A DNA stretch of 59,725 bases from an uncultured Pelagibacteraceae bacterium (GTDB lineage: Bacteria > Pseudomonadota > Alphaproteobacteria > Pelagibacterales > Pelagibacteraceae): assembly GCA_902574345.1 (NCBI GenBank), contig CACGNF010000004.1, forward strand, positions 1 to 59,725, read 5' to 3'. Numbering within the stretch: position 1 is the stretch's first letter; the number at the start of each line of letters is the position of its first letter. Below are positions 8,817 through 17,642 of the stretch, in pieces. The notes under the pieces are model-generated. The model did not search any database. It saw nothing but the letters and a program-made list of their open reading frames with translations, and was not told where the DNA came from. The position numbers and the translations under genes are program-made.

Positions 8817-9572
8817 CTAAATTCTAACAGGAATTCCTTTTGAGTCCAAATATTCCTTGGCCTCTTGCACTGAATGTTTTCCATAGTGAAATATTGAGGC
8901 TGCTAAAACTGCACTTGCATTTCCTAATTTAATTCCATCAACCAAATGATCTAAATTACCAACCCCTCCTGATGCAATTAAAGGTATATTCACATTTGAT
9001 GCAATATTATTCATTAATTCAACATCATAACCTATTTGTGTTCCATCTCTATCCATAGAAGTGACCAATAACTCTCCTGCCCCATTATCTTCCATTTTTT
9101 TAGCATACTCTAAAGCATCAAGACCACTATTGTTTCTACCTCCATGGGTAAATATTTCCCACTTGTCTCCATTTTTCTTTGCATCAATTGCAACAACAAT
9201 ACATTGTGAACCAAACTTTTTTGAACTATCTAAAACAACTTTTGGATTTTCAACAGCAGCAGTATTAATAGATACTTTATCGGCACCACAATTTAATAAT
9301 TTATTGATATCCTCTATACTTCTTACTCCGCCACCGACGGTTAAAGGAACAAAGCATTTTTTTGATGTTCTTTCAACCACATCATAAATTGTATCTCTAT
9401 TTTCATTGGAAGCTGTAATATCTAAAAAACAAATTTCATCTGCACCACCATCAGAATAAATTTTGGCTTGTTCAACTGGATCACCCGCATCTTTTAAATC
9501 AACAAAGTTAATACCTTTAACAACACGGCCATTCTTAACATCTAAACAAGGAATTATTCTATTTTTAAGCAT
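8817..9572 (-). CDS. hisF: Imidazole glycerol phosphate synthase cyclase subunit HisF
   Basis: Forms the synthase with HisH: the HisF barrel joins ammonia delivered by HisH to PRFAR, giving imidazole-glycerol phosphate and AICAR. The 251-residue TIM barrel shows [15 protein letters not shown] at the N terminus with the catalytic aspartate at about residue 11, [12 protein letters not shown] for phosphate binding, the second catalytic aspartate region [12 protein letters not shown], and SGGVGN near the end. It overlaps hisA by 8 bp. AICAR released here feeds back into purine synthesis through PurH, encoded at 835. Confidence 0.97.
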   Translation of the reverse strand: MLKNRIIPCLDVKNGRVVKGINFVDLKDAGDPVEQAKIYSDGGADEICFLDITASNENRDTIYDVVERTSKKCFVPLTVGGGVRSIEDINKLLNCGADKVSINTAAVENPKVVLDSSKKFGSQCIVVAIDAKKNGDKWEIFTHGGRNNSGLDALEYAKKMEDNGAGELLVTSMDRDGTQIGYDVELMNNIASNVNIPLIASGGVGNLDHLVDGIKLGNASAVLAASIFHYGKHSVQEAKEYLDSKGIPVRI

Positions 9573-10281
9573 CTTCTTTTACCAGTTCCTCTAATTTTAT
9601 ATCTCCATCATAAATAGCTTTACCAACTATTATACCCTCAATATTTTTTAAAGTTTTGGCTTTTTTAATGTCATTTATTGACGAAACTCCACCTGATATA
9701 ATCACAGGACAATTTGATTTCTCAGCAACTTTTGATGTTTCATCAAAATTTGGGCTTTGTTTCATACCATCTCGGTTTATATCTGTATAAATTAGTCTGC
9801 TAAAACCATAACCATTTACATCTTTTAAATAATCTAAAGTTAATTTATTAGAATTTTCCTTCCAACCAGACACTGATAAATATCCATCTTTAGCATCTAA
9901 ACCTAAAGCAATTTTATTTGGAAATTTTACGCATGCTTCTTTTAAAAAATTTTTATCTTTTATTGCAGCACTGCCCAAGATTACTTTTTCAATTCCAGCG
10001 TCAATATACTTTTGAATACTTTCAAAGTTTCTAATACCACCACCAACCTCAATTTTAAGATCAAATTTACTCACTATATCTTGAATAATACCTAAATTAG
10101 TAGTTTCACCTGTTAAAGCTCCATCTAAATCAACTATATGTAAATTTTTAAAGCCATGATCTTTATATTTACTAGCTTGTTCAACTGGAGACGTTTCATA
10201 CTCAGTTTTATTATTAAAATCTCCTTTAACTAATCTCACACATTTTTTATCTTTAATATCAATCGCTGGAAATATTTTCAT
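9565..10281 (-). CDS. hisA: ProFAR isomerase HisA
   Basis: Isomerises ProFAR to PRFAR by an Amadori rearrangement. The 238-residue TIM barrel begins [20 protein letters not shown] with the catalytic Asp about residue 8. It carries the two phosphate-binding repeats [12 protein letters not shown] and [11 protein letters not shown], plus the second catalytic Asp in YTDINRDGM. Half-barrel repeat symmetry with the neighbouring hisF is evident. It overlaps hisF by 8 bp, and its ATG overlaps the stop of the small lipoprotein gene upstream. Confidence 0.97.
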   Translation of the reverse strand: MKIFPAIDIKDKKCVRLVKGDFNNKTEYETSPVEQASKYKDHGFKNLHIVDLDGALTGETTNLGIIQDIVSKFDLKIEVGGGIRNFESIQKYIDAGIEKVILGSAAIKDKNFLKEACVKFPNKIALGLDAKDGYLSVSGWKENSNKLTLDYLKDVNGYGFSRLIYTDINRDGMKQSPNFDETSKVAEKSNCPVIISGGVSSINDIKKAKTLKNIEGIIVGKAIYDGDIKLEELVKEDA

Positions 10282-10421
10282 TTATTAGTTTTTAACTTTG
10301 TCTCGCTTGAAATTGTAAATTCTTTATTTAAAGTTTTTTTCTTTGTATTTTCTATATTCTGAAGATTTTGACACGAAGTAAGAAAAAAGTAACAAAGAGT
10401 AATTAAAAAAAGTTTATTCAT
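10278..10421 (-). CDS. Small lipoprotein inside the his operon (47 aa)
   Basis: A short open frame fills the gap between hisH and hisA. It encodes 47 residues with a compact signal MNKLFLITLCYFFLTSC; the LTSC lipobox places the lipid-modified cysteine at residue 17. The mature part would be only about 31 residues, rich in Lys, Asn and Thr. Its TGA overlaps the hisA ATG (ATGA), and its ATG lies 4 bp after the hisH stop, so spacing is exactly that of a translated operon member. No homologue is recognised. The lipobox plus coupled spacing makes a real gene likely, though a shortened remnant of a longer lipoprotein is possible. Confidence 0.7.
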   Translation of the reverse strand: MNKLFLITLCYFFLTSCQNLQNIENTKKKTLNKEFTISSETKLKTNK

Positions 10422-10425
10422 AAAT

Positions 10426-11052
10426 TTAAACATTTATAAAATTATCAATTATTTTAAGTCCAATCTTATCACTCTTCTCTGGGTGAAATTGGGTTCCAAA
10501 AATATTTTCATTTTCTACTGCACAAACTATATTAGATGAGTAGTCTGTAGTTGCAGAAATTATATTTTTATCTTTTGGAATAAATTCATAGCTATGCACA
10601 AAATACATATGTGTATTATTCTCTATATTTTCAAAAATCTTACTTTCCTTAACAATATTAATTTGGTTCCACCCTATGTGAGGAAGTTTATATTTTCCAT
10701 TTTGGTTATCTATTTTTGAAACTTTGCCAGGAATCCAACCTAAACCTTTGGTTTCGGTTTCTTCATAACCAATATCAGCAAACATTTGTAAGCCAACACA
10801 AATTCCAAGAAGTGGTTTTTTATTATTGATTGCAAACTCATTCAATGTTTCGGTCAGACCATTAATTTTATTTAGAGCATCTACACAACTTTTAAATGAG
10901 CCCTGCCCTGGTAAAACTACTTTATCACTCGACTTGATTTTATTTAAATCAGCAGTAACCTCAACCTTTACCTTGTCTTTGGCAACTTCTTTGAAAGAGT
11001 TTATCACCGAGCTGATATTACCCGAGTTGTAATCAACGATCGTAACTTTCAT
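10426..11052 (-). CDS. hisH: Imidazole glycerol phosphate synthase glutaminase subunit HisH
   Basis: Class I glutamine amidotransferase that supplies ammonia to HisF. The 208-residue protein shows the oxyanion-strand motif VVLPGQGSF, the nucleophile elbow LLGICVGLQMF with the catalytic Cys at about residue 84, and the His-Glu pair in FGTQFHPEKS. An HSYEF segment precedes the last strands. Length and start (MKVTIVDYNSGNISSV) are standard. It lies 5 bp after hisB and 4 bp before the small lipoprotein gene in the same operon. Confidence 0.97.
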   Translation of the reverse strand: MKVTIVDYNSGNISSVINSFKEVAKDKVKVEVTADLNKIKSSDKVVLPGQGSFKSCVDALNKINGLTETLNEFAINNKKPLLGICVGLQMFADIGYEETETKGLGWIPGKVSKIDNQNGKYKLPHIGWNQINIVKESKIFENIENNTHMYFVHSYEFIPKDKNIISATTDYSSNIVCAVENENIFGTQFHPEKSDKIGLKIIDNFINV

Positions 11053-11057
11053 TAAAT

Positions 11058-11648
11058 TTATAATGAGCCTTTAGTAGATGGAATTGATTTACTATTCCTA
11101 GGGTCTATCTCTAATGCAGCTCTTAATGATCTTGCTAATCCTTTAAAACAAGACTCAATTATATGATGACTATTATCACCGTAAATGTTTTCTACGTGCA
11201 ATGTAATTCCTGCTGCCTGAGAAAAAGCTTGAAACCACTCTTTAAATAGTTCTGTATCCATCTCGCCAAGCTTTTCAACTTTTAATTTTACTTTCCAAAT
11301 TAAATAAGGTCTATTCGAAATATCTATTGCAACTCGCGATAAAGTTTCATCCATTGGTATCATCGCATGTGCATATCTTCTAATACCAACAGATTTTTTT
11401 AATGCTTTTTTCAAAGCCTCACCAATTGCTATGCCGGTATCCTCAGTTGTATGATGAAGATCAATGTGCGTATCTCCTTTTGCTTTTATATTCATATCAA
11501 TTGACGAATGCTTTGATAATTGCTCAAGCATGTGATTAAGAAATCCTATTCCAGTATCGATCTTATATTTACCTTTACCATCAATGTTAAGATCAACACT
11601 TATGCTGGTCTCTTTTGTTTTTCGACTAATTTTACCCTTACGCTTCAT
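11058..11648 (-). CDS. hisB: Imidazoleglycerol-phosphate dehydratase HisB
   Basis: Dehydrates imidazole-glycerol phosphate to imidazole-acetol phosphate. The 196-residue product is the stand-alone dehydratase, without the phosphatase domain of the E. coli fusion. The metal-binding motifs are clear: [33 protein letters not shown] and the C-terminal [19 protein letters not shown]. It is the first gene of the minus-strand histidine operon and is divergent from hslV, with a 92-bp gap holding both promoters. Confidence 0.97.
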   Translation of the reverse strand: MKRKGKISRKTKETSISVDLNIDGKGKYKIDTGIGFLNHMLEQLSKHSSIDMNIKAKGDTHIDLHHTTEDTGIAIGEALKKALKKSVGIRRYAHAMIPMDETLSRVAIDISNRPYLIWKVKLKVEKLGEMDTELFKEWFQAFSQAAGITLHVENIYGDNSHHIIESCFKGLARSLRAALEIDPRNSKSIPSTKGSL

Positions 11649-11705
11649 AATTTAAAAAGAGGTATACATATATTATCCAAATATGGCAATAATACTAAAC
11701 GTGGG

Positions 11706-11733
11706 CTTGAACTATCAAATTTAGTATCCATTT
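11706..11733 (+). promoter_or_regulatory. Candidate RpoH (heat-shock) promoter of hslVU
   Basis: CTTGAA (11706-11711), 14 bases, then ATCCATTT (11726-11733). This resembles the sigma-32 pattern CTTGAA-N13/14-CCCCATNT, with a perfect -35 and 6 of 7 specified -10 bases. The hslV ATG follows only 7 bases after the -10, so the transcript would have almost no leader. The same 14-base spacing recurs before grpE and dnaK in this window. Confidence 0.6.
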
Positions 11734-11740
11734 ATAAGCT

Positions 11741-12256
11741 ATGACAACGATTGTTTTGGTTAGAAAAAATAATGAAGTGGTAGTTGCTGGCGACGGTCAA
11801 GTGAGTATGGGAAATACTGTCGTAAAAAGCACTGCGTCAAAAGTAAGAAAAATTGAGAAAAGAGATGTTGTGGCGGGGTTTGCAGGTTCCACTGCAGATG
11901 CTTTAACTTTGTTTGAGAGATTAGAGGCAAAAATAGAAAAGCATGCAGGTAACTTATCTAGAGCCGCTGTTGAATTAGCAAAAGATTGGAGAACTGACAA
12001 ATATTTAAGAAGACTAGAAGCACTTATGGCTATTGGTGACAAAAATAATAGTTATATTATCTCTGGTACTGGAGATGTGCTTGAGCCGGAGGGTGATGTT
12101 ATTGGAATTGGATCAGGTGGAAATTACGCTTTAGCAGCTGGAAAAGTTTTAATAGGCACAGACATGAGCGCGGAAGAAGTGGCAAAAAAAGCTATTGAAG
12201 TTGCTTCAGAAATTTGTGTGTTTACTAATAACAATATTAAGGTTGAAAAAATATAA
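11741..12256 (+). CDS. hslV: ATP-dependent protease subunit HslV
   Basis: Proteolytic core of the HslUV (ClpYQ) protease, a threonine peptidase related to proteasome beta subunits. The product begins MTTIVLVRK, so removal of Met exposes the catalytic Thr1, followed by the GDGQVSMGN and KVRK segments with the conserved lysine. ARFEARLEK-type helices and an [12 protein letters not shown] motif complete the 171-residue fold. It shares one base with hslU (TAATG). A heat-shock-like promoter sits directly upstream, consistent with its role in clearing damaged proteins. Confidence 0.97.
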   Translation: MTTIVLVRKNNEVVVAGDGQVSMGNTVVKSTASKVRKIEKRDVVAGFAGSTADALTLFERLEAKIEKHAGNLSRAAVELAKDWRTDKYLRRLEALMAIGDKNNSYIISGTGDVLEPEGDVIGIGSGGNYALAAGKVLIGTDMSAEEVAKKAIEVASEICVFTNNNIKVEKI

Positions 12257-13629
12257 TGGAAAAATCTAACGTTACACCTCTTGTTCCAAAAGATAAAAAT
12301 TCCAAAGATAATGAAACTTTAGTTAGTTCATTATCACCAAGAGAGATAGTTTCGGAATTAGATAGATTTGTAGTTGGCCAAAATAAAGCAAAAAAAGCTG
12401 TTGCTGTTGCACTTAGAAATAGATGGAGACGACAAGCTTTAAAAGGTGAAATGAAGAATGAAGTTTTGCCCAAAAATATACTTATGATTGGACCAACTGG
12501 AGTTGGTAAAACTGAAATATCTAGAAGATTATCAAAACTTGCTGAGGCTCCATTTGTCAAAGTTGAAGCAACTAGATTTACTGAAGTAGGATATGTTGGA
12601 AGAGATGTTGAGCAAATTGTAAGAGATTTAATTGAAATTGCTATTTCAATGGAAAAAGTGAAAAAAAGAAAAGAAGTTTATGCAAAAGCACAAAAAATGG
12701 CTGAGGAAAAAGTTTTAGATGCTTTGGTTGGGAAAAAAGCAAGTACTGCAACTAGAGAAAGTTTTAGAAAAAGATTGAGAGATGGAGATTTAGATAATAA
12801 CGAAATTGAAATATCCGTAAGTGATACTGGTGGAAGTGGCACTTCATTTGAAATTCCAGGTATGCCAGGAGCCAATGTTGGAATGATCAATATTGGAGAA
12901 ATGCTTGGAAAGTCAATGGGAACAAAAGAAAAAAAGAAAAAAATGACTGTGAAAGAGTCACACGAAATTTTAATTAATGACGAATCAGATAAATTAATTG
13001 AACAAGATAAAATTATTAAAGCCGCAAAGATTTCCACTGAAAACAATGGAATAGTTTTTTTAGATGAAATTGATAAAATTTCTGGCAGAACCGATAGAGT
13101 TGGTGGAGATGTATCTAGAGAGGGAGTACAAAGAGATTTGTTACCTCTTATAGAGGGTACAACTGTTAATACGAAATATGGTCCTATTAAAACAGACCAC
13201 ATTTTGTTTATTGCATCAGGAGCTTTCCAGCTTGCTAAACCATCAGATTTACTACCTGAATTACAAGGTAGATTACCTATAAGAGTAGAGTTAGAAGCCT
13301 TAACAAGTGAAGACTTTAAAAGGATTTTAAAGGAGCCAGACTATAGTTTAATTAAGCAATATGTGGCTTTATTAAAAACAGAAAATGTGGATTTAGAATT
13401 TGCAGAAGATGGAATTGACGCCATCGCAAATATTGCATCTGAAGTCAATGCTACTGTTGAAAATATTGGTGCAAGAAGGCTACATACAATTATTGAAAAG
13501 ATACTGGATGAAATTAGTTTTACTGCAACTGATAGAGCTGGAGAAAAAATTATAATTAATAAAGAATACATTAATAAAAACTTGGATACACTTATTAAAG
13601 ATACTGATCTCTCAAAATTTATTCTTTAA
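12256..13629 (+). CDS. hslU: ATP-dependent protease ATPase subunit HslU
   Basis: AAA+ unfoldase that threads substrates into HslV. The 457-residue protein has [16 protein letters not shown] at the start of the ATPase module, Walker [20 protein letters not shown] (about residues 78-96), the [12 protein letters not shown] pore region, an inserted I domain (about 110-240), Walker [12 protein letters not shown], and the sensor-2 [11 protein letters not shown] near the C terminus. The tail ending KFIL would dock into HslV. Translation is probably coupled to hslV by the TAATG overlap. Confidence 0.97.
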   Translation: MEKSNVTPLVPKDKNSKDNETLVSSLSPREIVSELDRFVVGQNKAKKAVAVALRNRWRRQALKGEMKNEVLPKNILMIGPTGVGKTEISRRLSKLAEAPFVKVEATRFTEVGYVGRDVEQIVRDLIEIAISMEKVKKRKEVYAKAQKMAEEKVLDALVGKKASTATRESFRKRLRDGDLDNNEIEISVSDTGGSGTSFEIPGMPGANVGMINIGEMLGKSMGTKEKKKKMTVKESHEILINDESDKLIEQDKIIKAAKISTENNGIVFLDEIDKISGRTDRVGGDVSREGVQRDLLPLIEGTTVNTKYGPIKTDHILFIASGAFQLAKPSDLLPELQGRLPIRVELEALTSEDFKRILKEPDYSLIKQYVALLKTENVDLEFAEDGIDAIANIASEVNATVENIGARRLHTIIEKILDEISFTATDRAGEKIIINKEYINKNLDTLIKDTDLSKFIL

Positions 13630-13636
13630 AAGTACA

Positions 13637-14473
13637 TTAGAGATAATTAAGCTCTTTCATTTCATCACCTAATTCTTTCTCTAAATTTTCTTTAATATTA
13701 TTATCTAACAGTTTTTTCCAATCGTTTTTAACCCCCATATTGAAAAACTTTATATTCTCTCCAGTTTTTTTATCTTTTTTGGACTCAACAAAATTACCTT
13801 TTGCTTCCAGTTTTTGCATGTTTTCGAATCCTGTTGTTTTTATAGTGTTTTCAAATTTTTCTTTATCGTAAGTAAATTTTACACGGCCAAGATGTGCAAT
13901 AAATTTTAAAATATTTAGAAAAGTTTTTTCTGTATCATTTATTAAATCTTCATATCTAACTAACAAATATTTATTAAATCTTCTAAAAACTTTCCACGAA
14001 TTATAGTGATATTTCCATGAACCTAAATTAGTTGTGCAATGTCTATGATCTTTAGCAAGAACTTGGTGGGATAATAAATTTTCAAGAGACTCTTGTGGAG
14101 TTTTTTGAAAATGATATGAGTAAGAGGTTACTATATTTCTGGGATCTCTGACTACATAAATCACTCCAAGCGTATTGTGTCGATCAGTAAATTGAAATTG
14201 TTTTGTATTAAAAAAACAACTATGTGTTTTTAAAAATCTTATAGAGTCTTTTTTATTAAAAATTTTTTGAGTATTAATATAATTTTTATACATCTCCTCA
14301 TCATTATTTATATCGACACCTATTTCTTGAAATAATGATTTAGCTGGAAATTGTTTTATATTTTGTAACAATTCAAAACTAAAATTCCCATCTTTAGAAA
14401 ATATATACGATGATAATAAAGATCTGAGAAAAGTATTTCCACTTTTTGGATATGATGCCAACCAAACTATCAT
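13637..14473 (-). CDS. Sulfotransferase-domain protein
   Basis: A 278-residue protein of the PAPS-dependent sulfotransferase superfamily. The 5'-phosphosulfate binding motif is intact as WLASYPKSGNTFLRSLL at the very N terminus, and the 3'-phosphate motif appears as VIYVVRDPRNIVTSY (about residues 106-120). The C-terminal RYEDLINDTEKTF element, seen in many bacterial members, is also present. The acceptor is unknown; cell-surface glycan or small-metabolite sulfation are both possible. It stands between hslU and the smr gene without a matching pathway neighbour. The start at 14473 is firm because the binding motif begins at residue 3. Confidence 0.85.
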   Translation of the reverse strand: MIVWLASYPKSGNTFLRSLLSSYIFSKDGNFSFELLQNIKQFPAKSLFQEIGVDINNDEEMYKNYINTQKIFNKKDSIRFLKTHSCFFNTKQFQFTDRHNTLGVIYVVRDPRNIVTSYSYHFQKTPQESLENLLSHQVLAKDHRHCTTNLGSWKYHYNSWKVFRRFNKYLLVRYEDLINDTEKTFLNILKFIAHLGRVKFTYDKEKFENTIKTTGFENMQKLEAKGNFVESKKDKKTGENIKFFNMGVKNDWKKLLDNNIKENLEKELGDEMKELNYL

Positions 14474-14515
14474 CTAGAAATCATTATATGTCTAAAATAT
14501 TTTTAAATATATAGA

Positions 14516-14926
14516 TTATTTCTTTTTTAAAAAAATATAAAAAGCTCCTGTTCCGCCGTCCGCTATGCTTGCGTCACTTATATTCGAGATCATTTTCATT
14601 AACTCTGAATTATTTTTCAAAAAGTCAGGTATAGAATATTTTAAGATCCCTAAATCTTTAGATACATACGGATCCTTTTCATTTTTAGAATGAAGACCTT
14701 TACCAGTAACAATAATTAATTTATGGACTCTATCTTGATAAGATTTTTTAATAAAATTTTCAATAATTCGATTTGCTTCATCAAGAGTTTCACCATGAAG
14801 GTCTAATGATCTAGTTTTTTTAACTTTTATTTCTGCTTGAGAATTATCCTTATTGGGTAATTTTTGATTGTTTGACAAAAAATCATCCCAAGTTTTTTTA
14901 TCTTTTTCTGAAATTTTACTATTCAC
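14516..14926 (-). CDS. Smr-domain protein
   Basis: This 136-residue protein ends in an Smr (small MutS-related) domain: LDLHGETLDEANRIIENFI, then LIIVTGKGLHS and GGTGAFYIFLKKK. Stand-alone Smr proteins can act as DNA or RNA endonucleases; which one applies here is unknown. The N-terminal 40 residues are charged and probably disordered. It directly follows the Tim44-like gene (no gap), an arrangement seen in many alphaproteobacteria. Confidence 0.9.
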   Translation of the reverse strand: MNSKISEKDKKTWDDFLSNNQKLPNKDNSQAEIKVKKTRSLDLHGETLDEANRIIENFIKKSYQDRVHKLIIVTGKGLHSKNEKDPYVSKDLGILKYSIPDFLKNNSELMKMISNISDASIADGGTGAFYIFLKKK

Positions 14927-15523
14927 TTAATTGAGAGTATTTACCAACAACCAATTAGGATTGTTGGATCTCATATCTCTTGAAAATGTCCAAGTATCAT
15001 AAATAGTTTTAATTTTATCTGGGCTTCCTGAAACAATTTTTTTTTCTTTATCCCGGATACATGTGATAATCTCACTTACGAAATCTACAGTTACTTGAAG
15101 AGCTTTATCGATTTTTTTATGTTCTTTGATATCCGCTGATTTTATCCCAATAAATGTTATTTCAGCATAATGGCCTCTATCACCTCTATCTTTAAGGGCT
15201 TTATTAAACTCATTATAAATTTCTTTACTAAGTAAAGGTTTGCTAGCTATTAACTTGTTATCATTGTCACTAAAATCTGTTATAATAGTTTCATAGGCAA
15301 TTTTCGCTCCTTTTAAAAACTCACTTTGCGCTTTTTTATCAAAATTTTCACGTTGTTTTAAATTACTTTCTTGATGAACCTCTTTTAAGATTTCTTGAAA
15401 TTGCTGTGGGTTTTTTCCTTCGAAGCCAGTCCTTTTTCCAAGAATACCTCTGAGTCTCAAAAAAATAAATCCAGCTATCATAGCTAATAATATGATATCT
15501 ATATATTCAAAACTATAATTCAT
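14927..15523 (-). CDS. Tim44/TimA-like membrane-associated protein
   Basis: Bacterial relative of the mitochondrial import motor anchor Tim44. From the ATG at 15523 the 198-residue product begins MNYSFEYIDIILLAMIAGFIFLRLRGILGKRTG (split here), a membrane segment followed by the RLR..LGRRTG motif typical of alphaproteobacterial members. This is why it is preferred to the ATG 36 bases upstream. The C-terminal Tim44 domain (about 75-198) ends with TWTFSRDMRSNNPNWLL, the family's signature close. It is divergent from fxsA and near secB, the classical origin-flanking order. Its function in bacteria is not settled. Confidence 0.87.
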   Translation of the reverse strand: MNYSFEYIDIILLAMIAGFIFLRLRGILGKRTGFEGKNPQQFQEILKEVHQESNLKQRENFDKKAQSEFLKGAKIAYETIITDFSDNDNKLIASKPLLSKEIYNEFNKALKDRGDRGHYAEITFIGIKSADIKEHKKIDKALQVTVDFVSEIITCIRDKEKKIVSGSPDKIKTIYDTWTFSRDMRSNNPNWLLVNTLN

Positions 15524-15581
15524 AATTAATAATCTAATTACTCTGTTGAATAATTTCAACTAGCAATTAAATACAAGACAA

Positions 15582-16007
15582 ATGAACTCAGTATTAATTA
15601 CCCTTATCTTAGTGCCTATTATTGAGATTTATCTCTTTATCAAGATTGGTGGCCAAATAGGTGCGTTTAACACGATATCACTAATATTTATAACAGCTAT
15701 AATTGGTGTGATTTATGCAAGATACGAAGGTTTAAATACTCTCAGATCTGGTTTTTCACAAATAATTAAAAATGAAGCGCCAGTCTATGAGATAATATCT
15801 GGTGCCGCTATAGCATTTGCGGCCTTACTATTAATAGTTCCTGGTTTTGCTACTGACTTATTTGGATTTCTTCTAATATTCCCTTTAACAAGGAAATTAT
15901 TTTTTGGAAAAATTATTAAAAAATTTAAGAATGAGACAAAAATTAAAAAACCATATATAGAAGGTGAGTTTGAAGACATTGAGGAAGATGATGAGCGAAA
16001 ATTATAA
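15582..16007 (+). CDS. fxsA: FxsA-family membrane protein
   Basis: A 141-residue membrane protein of the FxsA family (named for suppression of phage T7 exclusion when overproduced in E. coli). Three to four hydrophobic segments are seen, with the characteristic LVPIIEIYLFIKIGGQIG start and the conserved YARYEGLNTLRSG loop, then PGFATDLFGFLLIFP. The C-terminal 35 residues are charged and cytoplasmic. It overlaps secB by about 17 bp and is divergent from the Tim44-like gene. Confidence 0.9.
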   Translation: MNSVLITLILVPIIEIYLFIKIGGQIGAFNTISLIFITAIIGVIYARYEGLNTLRSGFSQIIKNEAPVYEIISGAAIAFAALLLIVPGFATDLFGFLLIFPLTRKLFFGKIIKKFKNETKIKKPYIEGEFEDIEEDDERKL

Positions 16008-16413
16008 AATTATGAGTAAGTTCATAAAAGATATTTCAGGTGAGACACCTGACATTGAAACATATTTATATGTGAAAGATTTAATTTCCAAATATCAACT
16101 CAATATTGAAATAAATTCAAAACCTTTAAAAGCACAAATTATTGAAATAAATACATTATTGAAATTTCACGATGTTACAAAAAGTAAAAAAAAATCACAT
16201 TTTGAAATGACTTATACAACTGTAATAAAACTCAATGAGGAAATAAAAGACAAAAAAATTCTTCAAAAAATGATACTATGCGATGTGCAGAAAGAAATTT
16301 ATCCAGAATTAGAAAAGGCTTTACTTAATCTTTTGCACACATCAGGATATCCAAATATTAAATTTGAAAAAAAAGTTGATTTTGAAGAACTTTATAAAAA
16401 ACAATTTAATTAA
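15991..16413 (+). CDS. secB: Protein-export chaperone SecB
   Basis: Cytoplasmic chaperone that keeps preproteins unfolded and delivers them to SecA. The 140-residue product carries SKFIKDISGETPDIE, matching the family start, a central beta sheet, and the LLHTSGYPNIKFEKKVDFEELYKK end corresponding to the SGFPPL..PVDF region. Upstream in-frame ATGs exist at 15964 and 15988. The one at 15991 is chosen because GAGGAAG (15981-15987) then lies at good ribosome-binding distance. The sequence is more divergent than most alphaproteobacterial SecB, but the length and the hsaf-type motifs fit. Confidence 0.85.
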   Translation: MSENYKIMSKFIKDISGETPDIETYLYVKDLISKYQLNIEINSKPLKAQIIEINTLLKFHDVTKSKKKSHFEMTYTTVIKLNEEIKDKKILQKMILCDVQKEIYPELEKALLNLLHTSGYPNIKFEKKVDFEELYKKQFN

Positions 16414-17072
16414 AAAAAATTTTTCCTCAAATTAGTTTTCAAATATTGTTCATGCTTTCTTTTTTCTTCTTCAGTGGGTTTAACGACTTTTTTAAAATAT
16501 GAAATATTTTTTTTTAACACTTGATTATTGTCACTGGTTTCATTACTGAAATTTAATTTTGGTTCTTTTTGATCGATTAAATTAATATAAACTTTAGATA
16601 ATAGGTCACAATCAATTAAAGCTGTATGTTTTTCCCTTTTAGAATTGTCTATTCTATATCTTTTACAAAGAGCGTCTAGGCTATTAGATGATCCTGGAAA
16701 TTTATCTCTGGCTAAGACGACAGTATCTACAATTTCATTATTAATTAAATCTTTACCTGCTATTTTAAGTTCATTATTTAAATGCGATAGATCAAATTCA
16801 GCATTATGAATAATTAGTTTTTTTCCTTTTATGTAAGATAAAAAATCATCTGCTATTTCTTTAAATCTTTTTTTATCAGACAAGAATTCATCTGTATATC
16901 CGTGAGTTTCTAAAGCCTTTTCAGAAACTTTTCTATCAGGATTCAAATAGCAATGAAAATTATTATTTGTAGGAATGAAATTTTCCAGTTCAATGCATCC
17001 AATCTCAACTATTCGGTGACCCTCTTTAACAGACAATCCTGTTGTTTCAGTATCTAAAATTACTTCTTTCAT
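16410..17072 (-). CDS. dnaQ: DNA polymerase III epsilon subunit (3'-5' proofreading exonuclease)
   Basis: Proofreading exonuclease of the replicative polymerase. The 220-residue protein shows ExoI LDTETTGL (residues 6-13), ExoII HNAEFDLSHLNNEL and ExoIII-epsilon HTALIDCDLLSKVY, with all acidic metal ligands and the catalytic His present. The C-terminal 45 residues are charged and would contact the polymerase. It converges with secB, overlapping by 4 bp, and lies directly upstream of nothing but coaE's partner chain coaE-dnaQ (coaE stop adjacent). Confidence 0.95.
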   Translation of the reverse strand: MKEVILDTETTGLSVKEGHRIVEIGCIELENFIPTNNNFHCYLNPDRKVSEKALETHGYTDEFLSDKKRFKEIADDFLSYIKGKKLIIHNAEFDLSHLNNELKIAGKDLINNEIVDTVVLARDKFPGSSNSLDALCKRYRIDNSKREKHTALIDCDLLSKVYINLIDQKEPKLNFSNETSDNNQVLKKNISYFKKVVKPTEEEKRKHEQYLKTNLRKNFF

Positions 17073-17642
17073 TTAATGTATTTGCTTTAGAATATATTTT
17101 ATCTGTTTTTTTACTAATCTTATTGTAAAGTTATTTTTGACAATAAATTTTGATTTTTTTTTTTTATAATCAAGTGGTAGTTGTATTTTTCTAAATTTAT
17201 TTATAATTTTATAATCAAAATTTTTTCTTTTCTTGAGTCTCTTTAGAATTTCAACTTTTTTAGACTCAACAAATATCAAAATATCTTTTTTTCTGTTTAT
17301 TTTGTTCTCTAGTAATAAAGGAATATCTAAAATAATAAGCTTTTTTCTTTTATTTTTCTTTACAAAAATGTTCATTTTCTTTCGCACCTCAGGATGAATT
17401 ATTTTAATAATTTTTCTTAAATTATTTTTGTTTGCCAATATCGTTTTGGTTACTTCTTGTTTTTTTATTGGAAATTGTGTGATGTATTTCGGTAAAGCCT
17501 TATTAAGTTTAATAAAAATTTTTTTATTATTTTTATATAATTTTCCGACTTCGTTATCAGCATTAAAAACTGGATAACCAAATGACTTGGCTACAAAGCT
17601 TTTTCCAGATCCTATATCTCCTAAAATTCCAATTCTAATCAT
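17073..17642 (-). CDS. coaE: Dephospho-CoA kinase CoaE
   Basis: Last step of coenzyme A synthesis, phosphorylating the ribose 3' hydroxyl of dephospho-CoA. The 189-residue protein has the P-loop GILGDIGSGKSFVAK at residues 5-19, VFNADNEVGKLY for the acceptor site, the IIHPEVRKKM segment and the LDIPLLLENK motif. It is unusually lysine-rich, reflecting the AT bias. It overlaps aroE by 8 bp and abuts dnaQ. Confidence 0.93.
   Translation of the reverse strand: MIRIGILGDIGSGKSFVAKSFGYPVFNADNEVGKLYKNNKKIFIKLNKALPKYITQFPIKKQEVTKTILANKNNLRKIIKIIHPEVRKKMNIFVKKNKRKKLIILDIPLLLENKINRKKDILIFVESKKVEILKRLKKRKNFDYKIINKFRKIQLPLDYKKKKSKFIVKNNFTIRLVKKQIKYILKQIH

Noticed and set aside
8816..8884. Longer hisE start at 8884
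   Set aside because: It would overlap hisF by 68 bp and add residues foreign to HisE; the ATG at 8815 directly after the hisF stop is normal.
12678..13202. 174-residue minus-strand frame opposite hslU
   Set aside because: Antisense shadow of a strongly conserved gene, with serine/isoleucine-rich composition expected from reading AT-rich codons backwards and no recognisable motif.
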